Shown: positions 1 to 9,196, counted from the first letter of the stretch. The stretch is 64,000 nt of DNA from Aquimarina sp. Aq78 (GCF_900299525.1 NZ_OMKA01000003.1:612053-676052), one strand, 5' to 3'. Notes: generated by a model from the letters alone, not told the origin. A program made the numbers and translations.

Positions 1-23
1 TTTATATTTTTTAAGTTGTAATT

Positions 24-482
24 TCATTTTAATTTTTTCTTTACTTCATTAATCAATTCCTCTAAGCTATTCACTTTTTGTACTCCGTATTGCTCACAGA
101 CAACATCTACATTTCCTTTTCTCCAAAATCCTTCTGGGCAACATACTACCAATTTATTACTCCTTGCGTACAATCCTAACTCTAGCAATGTTATAGGTGA
201 TTTTGTCTTTTTATCAAAATACATGATGATCATATCTGCTTTTTCTAAAGCTTCTAACTCCCAAAGTACTTGCTCTTTAAAAACTGGATTATCTATCTTT
301 TGTTCCCAACTGGCATCCCAACTCGATCTTCTGGGGTTTAACAGTGTGACATTTTCTTTTGATAGTTTCTCTACCACCTTATCCTGCCATCTTTGAGCTA
401 CATCTAATTCTATACTTCCTGCCAGAAAAACACTTAGGTTTTTATTCAATTCTGGGATAATTGGTGGTACTATTAGATTCAT
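24..482 (-). CDS. nucleoside 2-deoxyribosyltransferase-like protein
   Basis: A 152-residue protein of the nucleoside 2-deoxyribosyltransferase-like family, Rossmann-like and without a signal peptide, so cytosolic. FLAGSIELD (19-27) matches the family's nucleotide-binding loop, NPRRSSWD (49-56) follows strand 2, and SPITLLELG (95-103) carries the Glu expected as nucleophile in true deoxyribosyltransferases. It lies 49 bp downstream of the PRPP synthetase gene on the same strand and is probably cotranscribed with it and the NrtR-type regulator, which suggests a role in nucleotide or NAD-related ribosyl metabolism. The substrate cannot be told from sequence. Anything further downstream lies outside the window; a nicotinamide phosphoribosyltransferase gene would fit the context but is only a guess. 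Confidence 0.82.
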   Translation of the reverse strand: MNLIVPPIIPELNKNLSVFLAGSIELDVAQRWQDKVVEKLSKENVTLLNPRRSSWDASWEQKIDNPVFKEQVLWELEALEKADMIIMYFDKKTKSPITLLELGLYARSNKLVVCCPEGFWRKGNVDVVCEQYGVQKVNSLEELINEVKKKLK

Positions 483-531
483 TTTCTGTTATTTTTGGAT
501 CGTATTCATTATTCGCAAAATAGGTTCTGGT

Positions 532-1359
532 CTACTCTGGAATAACAGGAATTTGTACTACCTTTTCTTCATTTATATCTCTAAAGGAATTTGTTGTAAA
601 AATGGTATCAAATGATTTGGTTAATTCTTCATACCCTTTACTAAAAATACCATGACTGATAATTAAACTTAGTTTACCTGCATTTTTTTCTTTTAGCGCT
701 GTTGCCAATCCCAGAAAGGTTCCTCCTCCATCACAAATGTCATCAACAATTACACAATGTTTTCCTTCTAAATCATTTTCATATACTCTAAAACCAGACA
801 AGGCTCCTGTTTTTACATCTCTTTTTTTAGAACATTCTACTACTTCTACTCCACCCAGAAATTCAGATACTTTATAGATTTTTTTTAAAGCTCCACCATC
901 GGGAGAAATTAATACTACTTCTTCTTTGATGAAATTTAAACATTGTTTGACAAATTCATAATTCTGAATCACTGTCACATGATCTAATAACGCAGGAGTT
1001 ACCTCAGAATGTGGATCAAAAATTGTTACCTTATTATAGTTTTGCGCATTAATACTATCGGTATATACTTTAACACTAAGTGATTCTCCTGCAACCATCA
1101 CCCTATCTTGCCTAGCAGCAGGAAAATATGGAATAAACACATCAATCTCCTTTACATTCATTCTACGTAACGCATCGGTAGCAATCAACAACAATCCTAA
1201 ATCATTAAACGAATTGATTCGTTGCGTAATCGTGATACTGTTTCCTATATCTTGATCCAAAATATTTATATGCGGTTCTCCTCCATTAAAAACAAATGAC
1301 TTAAAATCAATAGATTCCTCAAAAGGTGTAAACGATGGGTCCAAATGTAAATATTTCAT
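532..1359 (-). CDS. prs: ribose-phosphate pyrophosphokinase (PRPP synthetase), short form
   Basis: Makes PRPP from ribose 5-phosphate and ATP in the cytosol. Seen: FIPYFPAARQDR (about 77-88), the ATP-site motif of PRPP synthetases; DPHSEVTPALLD (about 116-127); and the PRPP-binding loop VIVDDICDGGGT near residue 217. At 275 residues it is shorter than the usual roughly 310-residue housekeeping enzyme and resembles forms that accompany NAD salvage genes. The ATG at 1357-1359 is preferred over a longer reading to 1407 because the longer N-terminus would run through the candidate promoter at 1378-1408. It sits between an NrtR-type Nudix regulator and a deoxyribosyltransferase-like gene, so supply of PRPP for NAD(P) salvage is the likely job (inference). 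Confidence 0.88.
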   Translation of the reverse strand: MKYLHLDPSFTPFEESIDFKSFVFNGGEPHINILDQDIGNSITITQRINSFNDLGLLLIATDALRRMNVKEIDVFIPYFPAARQDRVMVAGESLSVKVYTDSINAQNYNKVTIFDPHSEVTPALLDHVTVIQNYEFVKQCLNFIKEEVVLISPDGGALKKIYKVSEFLGGVEVVECSKKRDVKTGALSGFRVYENDLEGKHCVIVDDICDGGGTFLGLATALKEKNAGKLSLIISHGIFSKGYEELTKSFDTIFTTNSFRDINEEKVVQIPVIPE

Positions 1360-1369
1360 AATTGTGTTA

Positions 1370-1424
1370 TTTTTACGCAAATTTATAATAGAAAGATGAC
1401 ACCACAAAATATTTTGCGTAAAAA
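1370..1424 (-). promoter_or_regulatory. prs promoter flanked by a 12-bp inverted repeat (candidate NrtR operator)
   Basis: On the minus strand a near-ideal Bacteroidota promoter is visible: TTTG (plus 1405-1408), 19-bp spacer, TAAATTTG (plus 1378-1385), about 18 bp before the prs ATG. A perfect inverted repeat, TTTTTACGCAAA at 1370-1381 and TTTGCGTAAAAA at 1413-1424, brackets it; one arm overlaps the -7 box and probable start site, the other lies just upstream of the -33 box. The arm centres are 43 bp apart, about four helical turns. The 12-mer TACGCAAATTTA at 1374-1385 recurs in front of the Nudix regulator gene. The promoter is seen directly; assignment to NrtR is inference. Confidence 0.7.
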
Positions 1425-1498
1425 TTACATTATTTTAATATAATGCGCCTTCAAATATATCTTTCTGAAGGCCAGCAGTATTGATTGTAGTGATGATA

Positions 1499-2179
1499 TT
1501 ATTTAATATCGAAGAGAAATCCTTCTTCTTTAAGTTTGAAGTATTGCTTTTTATTGAATTTAAAAAGGTTTGCTGGTCTACCTCTTCCTTCAGAGATTTT
1601 TTCGTCTAACTCTTCAAGGATTCCGAAGCTTAGTATTTTTTTTCTAAAATTTCGACGATCAATTACTTTTTGCAGAATAGTCATATATAGCTTTTCGAGA
1701 TCCGAAAACAAAAACTTATCAGCAAGTAAATCAAACCCTACGGGTTCATATGTAAGTTTATTCTGTAATCGCTTTTTTGCTGTTTCCAAAATATGAATGT
1801 GGTCAAATGCCAAATCCGGAAGTTCGGTCATATCAAACCATGCAACATCTTGAGCATCGGTATCTGCTTTGATTGCATAGTGTTCTGGTTTTACCAAAGC
1901 AAAATAAGTAACACTTACTACTCTATTTCTTGGATCTCTCCCTGGATCACCAAAAGAATACAATTGTTCTAAATAGTCTATGGTTACATTAGTCTCTTCT
2001 TTAAGTTCTCTAACCACAGCCTGTTCTAAACTTTCGTTTTCTAAGACCAAACCACCCGGTAAAGCCCAAGAGCCTTTAAAAGGGTTTATATCTCTTTTTA
2101 TCAATAGGACATTAAGTCTCTTGTCTTTATATCCAAAGACTACAGCATCAACAGCTACTTTTATATTTTGGCGTACCAT
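1499..2179 (-). CDS. nrtR: NrtR-family Nudix-type transcriptional regulator
   Basis: A 226-residue two-domain regulator: an N-terminal Nudix domain (about 5-140) and a C-terminal winged helix (about 150-226). The Nudix box is nearly complete (GLVLENE, SLEQAVV, RELKEETNV), with Asn replacing the last Gly, the kind of degeneration known in NrtR proteins that sense ADP-ribose rather than hydrolyse it. The C-terminal block has ILSFGILEE and GRGRPANLFKF, the GRPA signature of this winged helix. The family represses NAD biosynthesis or salvage genes, and Nudix-related regulators control sugar use in some Bacteroidota. It is the first gene of a probable three-gene set with prs and the deoxyribosyltransferase-like gene. 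The ATG follows a candidate -7 box by 5 nt, so a leaderless mRNA is possible. Confidence 0.88.
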   Translation of the reverse strand: MVRQNIKVAVDAVVFGYKDKRLNVLLIKRDINPFKGSWALPGGLVLENESLEQAVVRELKEETNVTIDYLEQLYSFGDPGRDPRNRVVSVTYFALVKPEHYAIKADTDAQDVAWFDMTELPDLAFDHIHILETAKKRLQNKLTYEPVGFDLLADKFLFSDLEKLYMTILQKVIDRRNFRKKILSFGILEELDEKISEGRGRPANLFKFNKKQYFKLKEEGFLFDIK

Positions 2180-2180
2180 A

Positions 2181-2192
2181 TACGCAAATTTA
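2181..2192 (-). promoter_or_regulatory. candidate autoregulatory site and -7 box of nrtR
   Basis: TACGCAAATTTA here is identical to the 12-mer at 1374-1385 in front of prs. Read on the minus strand it contains TAAATTTG, a Bacteroidota -7 box ending 5 nt before the nrtR ATG. The -33 region at the right distance is only T-rich, so the promoter is weaker than that of prs. The shared word may be partly explained by the -7 box itself; the extra CGTA on the downstream side is what suggests an operator. Confidence 0.45.
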
Positions 2193-2374
2193 CATATTTA
2201 TGTTTTGGAATAAAAAAACTTATCAAGTTATATTAAGAAATAAAGAAGTTCAATATCAACTTATTCTTTTTTCAAATTATAAATAGCATCTATTCTTCTT
2301 CAAAATTAGCATTATAGTAATACCAGCTATAGTAATTGAATACAAAAAAGTAGTATTTTTATAGATAAGCTCAT

Positions 2375-2402
2375 ATCCTGAGAGCTATATAAAGTTCAGG
2401 AT
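2375..2402 (+). promoter_or_regulatory. small stem in the leader of the GG-leader peptide gene
   Basis: ATCCTGA (2375-2381) and TCAGGAT (2396-2402) form a 7-bp perfect inverted repeat with a 14-nt loop, ending 16 nt before the ATG of the peptide gene. It could be an operator or a 5'-UTR hairpin that shields the start. No convincing -7/-33 pair was found in the AT-rich 2180-2418 interval. Confidence 0.3.
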
Positions 2403-2418
2403 TATTACACAAAAAATT

Positions 2419-2604
2419 ATGAAAAACACGCTTTTAAACCTAGGAAAAAAATTATCCAGAACAGAACAAAAACAAATTAATGGTGGCGGCAATCCATGTG
2501 ATACATACAACGGCCCAATAGTTGTTACCTGTAGCCAATACGAACAGCTTCCTCCTCAGCACAAATTTTGTGTAATGGTTAGTGTAGACTGTTTTCCTCG
2601 TTAA
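2419..2604 (+). CDS. double-glycine leader peptide (bacteriocin/RiPP-like precursor)
   Basis: A 61-residue peptide with a leader typical of flavobacterial double-glycine precursors: LLNLGKKLSRTEQKQINGG (5-23), that is, an LG..LSRxEQKxINGG pattern. Cleavage after GG would release a core of about 37-38 residues with four Cys and acidic and Pro residues. Precursors of this class are normally cut and exported by C39-peptidase ABC transporters; none is in this window, so the gene is an orphan here. It is followed 24 bp later by a perfect palindromic terminator and is convergent with aconitase. The leader assignment is good; whether the product is an antimicrobial, a signal or something else cannot be told. 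Confidence 0.75.
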   Translation: MKNTLLNLGKKLSRTEQKQINGGGNPCDTYNGPIVVTCSQYEQLPPQHKFCVMVSVDCFPR

Positions 2605-2628
2605 TTCATTTCCAATTCAAGCAAAAAA

Positions 2629-2660
2629 AACTCCCAAAAAGATTAATCTTTTTGGGAGTT
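2629..2660. terminator. bidirectional intrinsic terminator
   Basis: Half-site AACTCCCAAAAAGATT is followed directly by its exact reverse complement, a 16+16 bp palindrome with A- and T-rich flanks. It lies between the convergent GG-leader peptide gene and aconitase gene and can serve both. Confidence 0.85.
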
Positions 2661-2691
2661 TTTATATTTAAAATTACTCTTTTACAATGCC

Positions 2692-4959
2692 TTAAGCATT
2701 CTGCTTCTTGATTAAATTTAATGCAGAACCTTCATTAAACCATTCTATTTGTGAATTATTATAGGTATGATTTAACATAGCAGTATCTATAGACCCATCT
2801 GCATGAACAATTTCTAATGTTAATTGTTTTCCTGATGCAAATTGGTTAAGATCTGTAAAATTAAAAGTATCATCTTCTTGTATCAAATCATAATCACTTT
2901 CATTAGCAAACGTTAATCCAAGCATACCTTGTTTCTTAAGGTTTGTTTCGTGGATACGAGCGAATGATTTTACAATTACTGCACACACACCTAAATGACG
3001 TGGCTCCATTGCAGCATGTTCTCGTGATGAACCTTCTCCGTAGTTATGATCTCCTACAACAATAGTAGGTACTCCTGCTGCTTTATATGCTCTTGCTGTA
3101 TCTGGCACACCACCAAACTCTCCTGTTAATTGGTTTTTAACAAAGTTTGTTTTTTTACCAAATGCATTTACAGCTCCAATTAAACAGTTATTAGAGATAT
3201 TATCTAAATGACCTCTATAACGTAACCATGGTCCTGCCATAGAAATATGATCTGTAGTACATTTACCAAATGCTTTTATTAGCAATTTCGCTCCATTAAT
3301 TTCGTTACCTATGGGCACAAATGGTGTTAACAACTCTAACCTTTCTGAAGTCGGACTTACTTTCACTTCTACACCACTACCATCTTCAACTGGAGCTAAA
3401 TATCCATTATCTTTTACTTCAAATCCTTTTGGAGGTAGTTCCCATCCTGTTGGTTCATCGAACATTACCTCTTCACCATTTTCGTTAATTAACTTATCGA
3501 TTAAAGGATTAAAATCTAGTCGCCCTGCAACTGCAATTGCTGCAGTTAATTCTGGTGATGCAACAAAAGCGTGTGTATTAGGGTTACCATCTGCACGCTT
3601 AGCAAAGTTTCTATTAAAAGAGTGAACGATACTATTTTTCGGAGCATTTTTAGGGTCATTATATCTTGCCCATTGTCCAATACAAGGTCCACAAGCATTG
3701 GTAAATATTTTAGCATCTAGTTTTTCAAATATCCCAAGGATACCATCTCTATCTGCTGTATATCTTACTTGCTCAGAACCTGGGTTGATTCCTAATTCTG
3801 CTTTCATTTTTAAACCTTTATCCAACGCTTGTTGTGCGATTGAAGAGGCACGAGATAAATCTTCGTAAGAAGAGTTTGTACAAGAACCTATTAATCCCCA
3901 TTCTACTTGAATTGGCCAATCATTAGCTTTTGCTTTTTCTGTCATTGTACTACCAACAGCCGTCGATAAATCTGGAGTAAAAGGTCCATTTAGCAATGGT
4001 CCTAATTCAGATAAATTAATTTCGATTACTTGATCAAAATATTGTTCTGGATTTGCATATACCTCAGGATCTGCTGTTAAGTGCTCTTTTACTTTGTTTG
4101 CTGCATCTGCTACATCTTCTCTTTCTGTAGCACGCAAGTAACGCTCCATAGATTCATCATAACCAAAAGTAGATGTTGTAGCTCCTATTTCGGCACCCAT
4201 ATTACAGATGGTTCCTTTTCCTGTACATGACATTGATGTTGCCCCAGGTCCAAAATATTCTACTATGGCACCAGTTCCTCCTTTTACTGTAAGAATTTCT
4301 GCTACTTTTAAGATCACATCCTTAGGTGCAGTCCAACCAGATAATTTACCAGTTAATTTTACTCCTATTAACTTAGGAAACTTCAATTCCCAAGCCATAC
4401 CAGCCATAACGTCTACCGCATCTGCTCCACCTACACCAATTGCAACCATTCCTAAACCACCTGCATTTACAGTATGAGAATCTGTTCCAATCATCATTCC
4501 ACCTGGGAAAGCATAGTTTTCTAATACTACCTGATGAATAATTCCAGCTCCTGGTTTCCAGAATCCGATTCCATATTTATCAGATACAGATTCTAAGAAG
4601 TTAAATACTTCACTACTAATATCATTAGCATTTTTTAAATCTGTTGCTGCACCATCTTTTGCCTGGATCAAGTGATCACAGTGCACTGTTGTTGGTACTG
4701 CCACTTTATTTTTACCAGCTTGCATAAACTGTAATAATGCCATTTGAGCTGTCGCATCCTGACAAGCGATACGGTCTGGTGCAAAATCAACATAATCTTT
4801 ACCCCGTGTGAACGCTTTTTTTGTTTTTACGTCCCACAAGTGTGAATACAAAATTTTCTCTGCCAAGGTTAAAGGTTTACCTGTAACTTCGCGTGCTGTA
4901 TTAACACGGTCGGCTACCTGACTGTATACCTTTTTTATCATATCGATATCGAATGCCAT
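2692..4959 (-). CDS. acnA: aconitate hydratase (mitochondrial-type)
   Basis: A 755-residue TCA-cycle enzyme converting citrate to isocitrate in the cytosol. Length and sequence fit the mitochondrial-like aconitase known from Bacteroidota, shorter than E. coli AcnA or AcnB. The [4Fe-4S] ligands are visible as Cys360 ([10 protein letters not shown]) and Cys423/Cys426 (ACGPCIGQW), nearly the same numbering as in mitochondrial aconitase. The C-terminal swivel domain shows [14 protein letters not shown] with the substrate-binding Ser-Arg. It is monocistronic by layout: convergent with the peptide gene to the left, over 300 bp of intergenic sequence upstream. The minus-strand leader holds TATTTTCG, one base off the -7 consensus. 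Family assignment is secure. Confidence 0.97.
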   Translation of the reverse strand: MAFDIDMIKKVYSQVADRVNTAREVTGKPLTLAEKILYSHLWDVKTKKAFTRGKDYVDFAPDRIACQDATAQMALLQFMQAGKNKVAVPTTVHCDHLIQAKDGAATDLKNANDISSEVFNFLESVSDKYGIGFWKPGAGIIHQVVLENYAFPGGMMIGTDSHTVNAGGLGMVAIGVGGADAVDVMAGMAWELKFPKLIGVKLTGKLSGWTAPKDVILKVAEILTVKGGTGAIVEYFGPGATSMSCTGKGTICNMGAEIGATTSTFGYDESMERYLRATEREDVADAANKVKEHLTADPEVYANPEQYFDQVIEINLSELGPLLNGPFTPDLSTAVGSTMTEKAKANDWPIQVEWGLIGSCTNSSYEDLSRASSIAQQALDKGLKMKAELGINPGSEQVRYTADRDGILGIFEKLDAKIFTNACGPCIGQWARYNDPKNAPKNSIVHSFNRNFAKRADGNPNTHAFVASPELTAAIAVAGRLDFNPLIDKLINENGEEVMFDEPTGWELPPKGFEVKDNGYLAPVEDGSGVEVKVSPTSERLELLTPFVPIGNEINGAKLLIKAFGKCTTDHISMAGPWLRYRGHLDNISNNCLIGAVNAFGKKTNFVKNQLTGEFGGVPDTARAYKAAGVPTIVVGDHNYGEGSSREHAAMEPRHLGVCAVIVKSFARIHETNLKKQGMLGLTFANESDYDLIQEDDTFNFTDLNQFASGKQLTLEIVHADGSIDTAMLNHTYNNSQIEWFNEGSALNLIKKQNA

Positions 4960-5282
4960 CTCTAATTATTTTTTAGTATTGAAAAGTCTTGCGAAAATAC
5001 GAATTTTAAAGGATTTTCTTAAATGAATACATTTAATCCCTTCTTTTTGCATTTTTAAAAAAATATGAGGCTTCATTTATTGAAATTCATAAATTAGAAT
5101 TACGAAAATTACAATATCGCTAAAAATTAAGATAAGAAAATACTTCGCCATTTCTTCAATTCACGAAAACGTTATAGTCATTCTTCAAAAAACGATCTAA
5201 AAAAGGTGAAAACTGGCATAAAATGAAAAAGTGAAGCCGTATAACTTCACTTTTTGCAAATTCAAAACTTCTAATTTTGATA
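4960..5282. other. intergenic region upstream of aconitase
   Basis: 323 bp of AT-rich sequence holding the aconitase leader on the minus strand and a terminator at 5226-5255. No ORF, RNA gene or repeat was recognised. Confidence 0.6.
5226..5255 (-). terminator. intrinsic terminator of the Spy-like gene
   Basis: AAAAAGTGAAG (5226-5236) pairs with CTTCACTTTTT (5245-5255), an 11-bp perfect stem with an 8-nt loop. It begins 28 bp past the stop of the minus-strand gene ending at 5283. Confidence 0.75.
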
Positions 5283-5717
5283 CTAATCTTTTCTTTTTCT
5301 ATGTTTTCTCTTGTTATGTTTTCTTTTTCTTATTTGCTCATATTGTTCTAATTGAGCTTCTGAGAGCGATGCTTTAAACTTTTCATTTTCATCTTTCATA
5401 ATGGCTTTATGATTTTCACGCATCTCTTTTTGCGCCTCGCTAAGGGTAAGTTTCAATGCTTTTCTTTTTCCCTTTCTAGAAAGATCTTCATTTTTTACAA
5501 TCGCCAACTGTTCTTTGGTAAAACTGGCATGCATCACCTTTCTTTGCTCTTTTCTAAGTTCTTTTTTGTTTTTTAATTCATTTTTCTGACTCTCAGAAAG
5601 ACTTTCATAAAATTCTTTTCTTAATGCCTTGCGACCCATATGATTTTCCTCGGGTTGGGCTGATACTACTATAGCTCCCATAAACAAAACCATGGCACAT
5701 ATTATATTATTTTTCAT
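5283..5717 (-). CDS. small basic secreted protein with LSExQ repeats (Spy/LTXXQ-like)
   Basis: A 144-residue secreted protein. The start at 5717 gives a clean signal peptide, MKNNIICAMVLFMGAIVVSA; a longer reading adds 18 residues with no signal-like character. The mature chain is almost all helix-forming, very rich in Lys, Arg and Glu, with four copies of an S/T-L/F-S/T-E-x-Q motif (SLSESQ, SFTKEQ, TLSEAQ, SLSEAQ). The pattern recalls the LTXXQ motif of Spy/CpxP periplasmic chaperones, but similarity is at motif level only. The tail is RKRKHNKRKHRKRK-like, extremely basic. A role in envelope stress or binding acidic polymers is conjecture. Confidence 0.72.
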   Translation of the reverse strand: MKNNIICAMVLFMGAIVVSAQPEENHMGRKALRKEFYESLSESQKNELKNKKELRKEQRKVMHASFTKEQLAIVKNEDLSRKGKRKALKLTLSEAQKEMRENHKAIMKDENEKFKASLSEAQLEQYEQIRKRKHNKRKHRKRKD

Positions 5718-5919
5718 TTGTTTCTTTTTCAATTTTTCTATATTAAACAATATTCTCTGTTGAACGTTCAATACTATGACCGTTAAACATGAAAAAGGTT
5801 TAATCTTAATAAAGAAAAATAATTTCTGATTATACAGGATTGATTATACACACCTGTATTGAAGATTAACTATATCAGAAATCAACAAATCCTTTGAAAG
5901 CTTTTTAATGAAGTAGTTA

Positions 5920-6876
5920 TTAAAACAGGCTATTAATCACATCTTCTACACTAATGCCTTCTGCTTCTGCTTTGTAGTTTTTTATGATACGATGACGAAG
6001 AATCCCCATAGCTACAGCCTGTACATCTTCTATATCCGGAGAATATTTGCCTTTGATAGCAGCATTAGCTTTGGCTGCCAGAATTAAATTTTGAGAAGCT
6101 CGCGGTCCTGCTCCCCAATCTATATAATTTTTTACTAATTCTGTTGCTGTTTCTCCATCAGGTCTTGTTTTACCCACCATGCTTACAGCATATTCAATTA
6201 CATTATCTGCCACCGGAATACGGCGAATCAAATGTTGAAAATCTATAATCTCCTTAGCAGTAAATAATGGGTTAACAGTAGCGCTTGTATCTCCTGTAGT
6301 ACTCTTTACAACATCTACTTCTTCCTGAAAGCTTGGATATTTAAGCTCGATAGCAAACATAAATCTATCCAGTTGCGCTTCTGGTAATGGATATGTTCCT
6401 TCTTGTTCAATTGGGTTTTGGGTTGCAAGAACAAAATATGGTAAGTCCAAAGTGTAATGATGTCCAGCAACTGTTACAGATCTTTCCTGCATTGCTTCAA
6501 GAAGTGCTGCCTGGGTTTTTGGCGGAGTACGATTAATCTCATCTGCCAAAATGATATTAGAGAATATAGGGCCTTTAATAAATTTAAAATGTCTAGTTTC
6601 ATCCAGTATTTCACTTCCTAATATATCACTAGGCATCAAATCAGGAGTAAACTGAATTCTTTTAAAATCTAACCCTAAAGCTTGAGAAATGGTATTAACC
6701 ATAAGGGTTTTAGCAAGCCCGGGAACACCAATTAATAATGCGTGACCGCCAGAAAAAATAGAAATAAGTATCTGATCGATAACTTTTTCTTGTCCAATAA
6801 TGACTTTGGATATTTCTTTTTTGAGTTCTGAATGTTTTTTTACTAGTTTTTCTATAGCCGCTACGTCGTCTGACAT
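5920..6876 (-). CDS. MoxR-family AAA+ ATPase
   Basis: A 318-residue cytosolic AAA_3 ATPase of the MoxR class. Walker A is GVPGLAKT (50-57), Walker B with the following Arg finger region is IILADEINRTPPKTQAALLEAMQE-like around residues 108-130, and sensor-1 is VLATQNPIE. MoxR proteins usually remodel or activate partner proteins, often VWA-domain proteins; no VWA or DUF58 gene is adjacent here. It starts 6 bp after the stop of the upstream SurA-like gene, so it is the last gene of the foldase operon. That coupling to periplasmic foldases suggests a link with envelope biogenesis, but the substrate is unknown. Confidence 0.93.
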   Translation of the reverse strand: MSDDVAAIEKLVKKHSELKKEISKVIIGQEKVIDQILISIFSGGHALLIGVPGLAKTLMVNTISQALGLDFKRIQFTPDLMPSDILGSEILDETRHFKFIKGPIFSNIILADEINRTPPKTQAALLEAMQERSVTVAGHHYTLDLPYFVLATQNPIEQEGTYPLPEAQLDRFMFAIELKYPSFQEEVDVVKSTTGDTSATVNPLFTAKEIIDFQHLIRRIPVADNVIEYAVSMVGKTRPDGETATELVKNYIDWGAGPRASQNLILAAKANAAIKGKYSPDIEDVQAVAMGILRHRIIKNYKAEAEGISVEDVINSLF

Positions 6877-6882
6877 ATTATT

Positions 6883-8355
6883 TTATTTTTTTAACCAGTT
6901 ACCACTATACTCACAGTCTCTATACTCTCCGTTTATTTTTATATAGGTATCCATTATCTTCTCACTCTGCCACTTACGAATCGCATCAATTTGTTTTTTT
7001 CTTAATGCCAATTCCTGTATTTTAAGATAGTCATTTGCGTAATCAGCTATATGTTCATCAAACCGGTTAAGTACTGTTATTAATTTATACTTTTTTCGAC
7101 CTTGACGATCCTGATCAGGAATTACCAGAGAAACTTCATTCATTTTTAGTTTAGATACTTGATCGTACAATATAGGGTCAATTTTGGTAAGTTCAAAACG
7201 AGTATCTCCTGTAGTGGGGTTAAGTAGTTGCCCTCCATCTTCACGAGTTTCTTTTTCATCACTAAATTTTCTTGCCGCCTCTTTAAATTTAATAGAACCC
7301 GAAACAATACTTGTTCGTATAGAATCTATTAACCTTTTGGCTTCATCAACCGTTTTTCTAGTTACTTCGGGAGAGAGTAGTATGTGTCTTACGTCGATTT
7401 CTTCTCCTCGTATTTTATCAACTTTTACAATATGCCATCCAAAATCAGTTTTAAATGGTTCGCTTACTTCTCCTTCTTGTAAGCTAAAAGCTACATCTTT
7501 AAATTCTTTGGCAAAGTTTGTTTTGCGATCAAGAGTATATTTTCCCCCAGTAGATTTAGAACCTGGATCCTGAGAGTACAATACTGCTTTAGTAGCAAAG
7601 CTACTACCGTTCTCTACAATATCTTCTCTAAATTGATTTAATCTATCGATTACTTTTTGCTCTTCTTCCTGAGGTATTTCTGGTTCTATTACAATCTGAG
7701 CTAATTCAAGTTCTGTACCAAAAAGTGGTCTTTCTTCTTTTGGAATGTCATCAAAAAATTCTCTGATTTCTTCTGGAGTAATCTCGATATCTTTGATGAT
7801 TTTGGTTCTCATCTGTTCTGATAACCTATTTGACTTATTGATTTCAAAAAGTTCTTTTCTGAAATCTACCACATTATCCTTTTTATAAAATTTTAATACT
7901 TTTTCTACCGTTCCCAACTCATTTGTCATATATGCCAATTGCTGGTCAACCATAGAGTTAACTTCTGCATCTCTAACTTCTATACTATCCTGAATAGCAT
8001 GATGGGCATACAATTTGGCCTCAAACAAACTACCTGCAAGTTCGCAACGGCTTACATCAGAAGCAGAAACACCCTCACTAATCAACTGTCTATAGGCAAT
8101 ATCTACATCACTATCCAAAATTACATTTTCTCCAATCACCGCAGCTACGCCATCTATTTTTGTCTTTTGAAACGGTACTTTTACAGTTTCTATCGGCGCA
8201 TTTATAGAATCATTTACCATGATACTATTCTGTCCATTAATGGTATCCTGGGTTACTATAGAATCTTGTGCTACTTCTTCAATAATCTCTTGTGCATAAA
8301 ATTGTGTATTTATACTAAAAGTAAGTATAGCACAAAGTACTGTAGTTTTAATCAT
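6883..8355 (-). CDS. surA: SurA-like periplasmic peptidylprolyl isomerase
   Basis: A 490-residue foldase for outer-membrane proteins. The ATG at 8355 opens a signal peptide (MIKTTVLCAILTFSINTQFYA) and overlaps the stop of the upstream gene by 8 nt, which favours it over the ATG 10 codons earlier. After a low-complexity linker comes a SurA N-terminal domain (from about residue 70), then two parvulin domains: the first ends in DFGWHIVKVD, the second begins with VRHILLSPE and contains DGGQLLN. The gene lies between a PpiC-type lipoprotein and MoxR with overlapping or nearly abutting ends, so translation is probably coupled. Assignment as SurA-like is firm; strict orthology to E. coli SurA is not claimed. 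Confidence 0.9.
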   Translation of the reverse strand: MIKTTVLCAILTFSINTQFYAQEIIEEVAQDSIVTQDTINGQNSIMVNDSINAPIETVKVPFQKTKIDGVAAVIGENVILDSDVDIAYRQLISEGVSASDVSRCELAGSLFEAKLYAHHAIQDSIEVRDAEVNSMVDQQLAYMTNELGTVEKVLKFYKKDNVVDFRKELFEINKSNRLSEQMRTKIIKDIEITPEEIREFFDDIPKEERPLFGTELELAQIVIEPEIPQEEEQKVIDRLNQFREDIVENGSSFATKAVLYSQDPGSKSTGGKYTLDRKTNFAKEFKDVAFSLQEGEVSEPFKTDFGWHIVKVDKIRGEEIDVRHILLSPEVTRKTVDEAKRLIDSIRTSIVSGSIKFKEAARKFSDEKETREDGGQLLNPTTGDTRFELTKIDPILYDQVSKLKMNEVSLVIPDQDRQGRKKYKLITVLNRFDEHIADYANDYLKIQELALRKKQIDAIRKWQSEKIMDTYIKINGEYRDCEYSGNWLKK

Positions 8356-9196
8356 AAACTTCAAATTGTTTGTTCTCAACTGCATCTCTTGTAATGTCTT
8401 TTTCTATTTTTTTTATTAGCTCCAACTTTCTCTTATTTAATATAATCTGCCTTATTGTAGGCTTAATATATTCTAGTGGTGCTATTTCATTACGCTTTAA
8501 TACGTCTTCTATTTTCACCATATATACTCCTGTAGAATCTCTAAGTTGCATATATTTCCCATTTTTTAAGAGTTTTGACCTATCTTGTTTTTTGAGAATT
8601 GGAATCTTACTTAATACCTGATCTAACTTGATCCAAGCAGAATCATTTAAAGAATATGTTAGGTATTCTATCTTTTTTCCTCTCAACTCTTCTATATCCT
8701 CTTCATTAAAACGATTGAATTGTTGCTTCGTTGCAACAATATTCGCGTAATCAGGTGGCAAATGTAAGTAACGTAATTTTACTAACTCCTCATTAAGATT
8801 AAAATTTTTCAAATTTTGATCATAATATGATTGAAGATCTTGTTCTGTGATCTCCATATTAATAGATTTATTGATCACTGCATTCTTGTAAGCATTGATA
8901 TATAAGGTACTTTGATAGTTTTCTACCAAATCATTAAATTCTTCAAGTTCTTCTTGGGTAAGATTTAGTTTAGCCTTGTCAATAAACAATTGACGAGTAG
9001 CCCATGTATTAATATAGTTATTAACAATATTAGTACTATCGCCTGTAGACACATCCTTTGGTACTAGTTTTTTAACATCATCTTTATATAGATAGGTATC
9101 ATTTACTCTGGCAATAGCTTCTTTTTTAATTTGATTCTTAAATTTTTGGCAAGAAACAATAATTAGCAATAGCAGTATTAATTTATAATATTTCAT
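8348..9196 (-). CDS. PpiC/SurA-N-like peptidylprolyl isomerase lipoprotein
   Basis: A 282-residue lipoprotein: MKYYKLILLLLIIVSC gives a short n-region, hydrophobic core and Cys16. The start at 9196 is chosen because the 30 residues of the longer reading hide this signal. The middle shows features of the SurA N-terminal helical domain (NYINTWATRQLFIDKAKLN, then ITEQDLQSYYDQN), while the C-terminal part is only weakly parvulin-like, so catalytic activity is doubtful. It precedes surA with an 8-nt overlap. Probably a periplasmic chaperone subunit anchored in a membrane; inference from context. Confidence 0.82.
   Translation of the reverse strand: MKYYKLILLLLIIVSCQKFKNQIKKEAIARVNDTYLYKDDVKKLVPKDVSTGDSTNIVNNYINTWATRQLFIDKAKLNLTQEELEEFNDLVENYQSTLYINAYKNAVINKSINMEITEQDLQSYYDQNLKNFNLNEELVKLRYLHLPPDYANIVATKQQFNRFNEEDIEELRGKKIEYLTYSLNDSAWIKLDQVLSKIPILKKQDRSKLLKNGKYMQLRDSTGVYMVKIEDVLKRNEIAPLEYIKPTIRQIILNKRKLELIKKIEKDITRDAVENKQFEVYD

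Noticed and set aside
7939..8394. 151-codon plus-strand frame opposite surA
   Set aside because: Lies wholly within a firmly identified gene on the other strand; Tyr- and Ile-rich translation without motifs.
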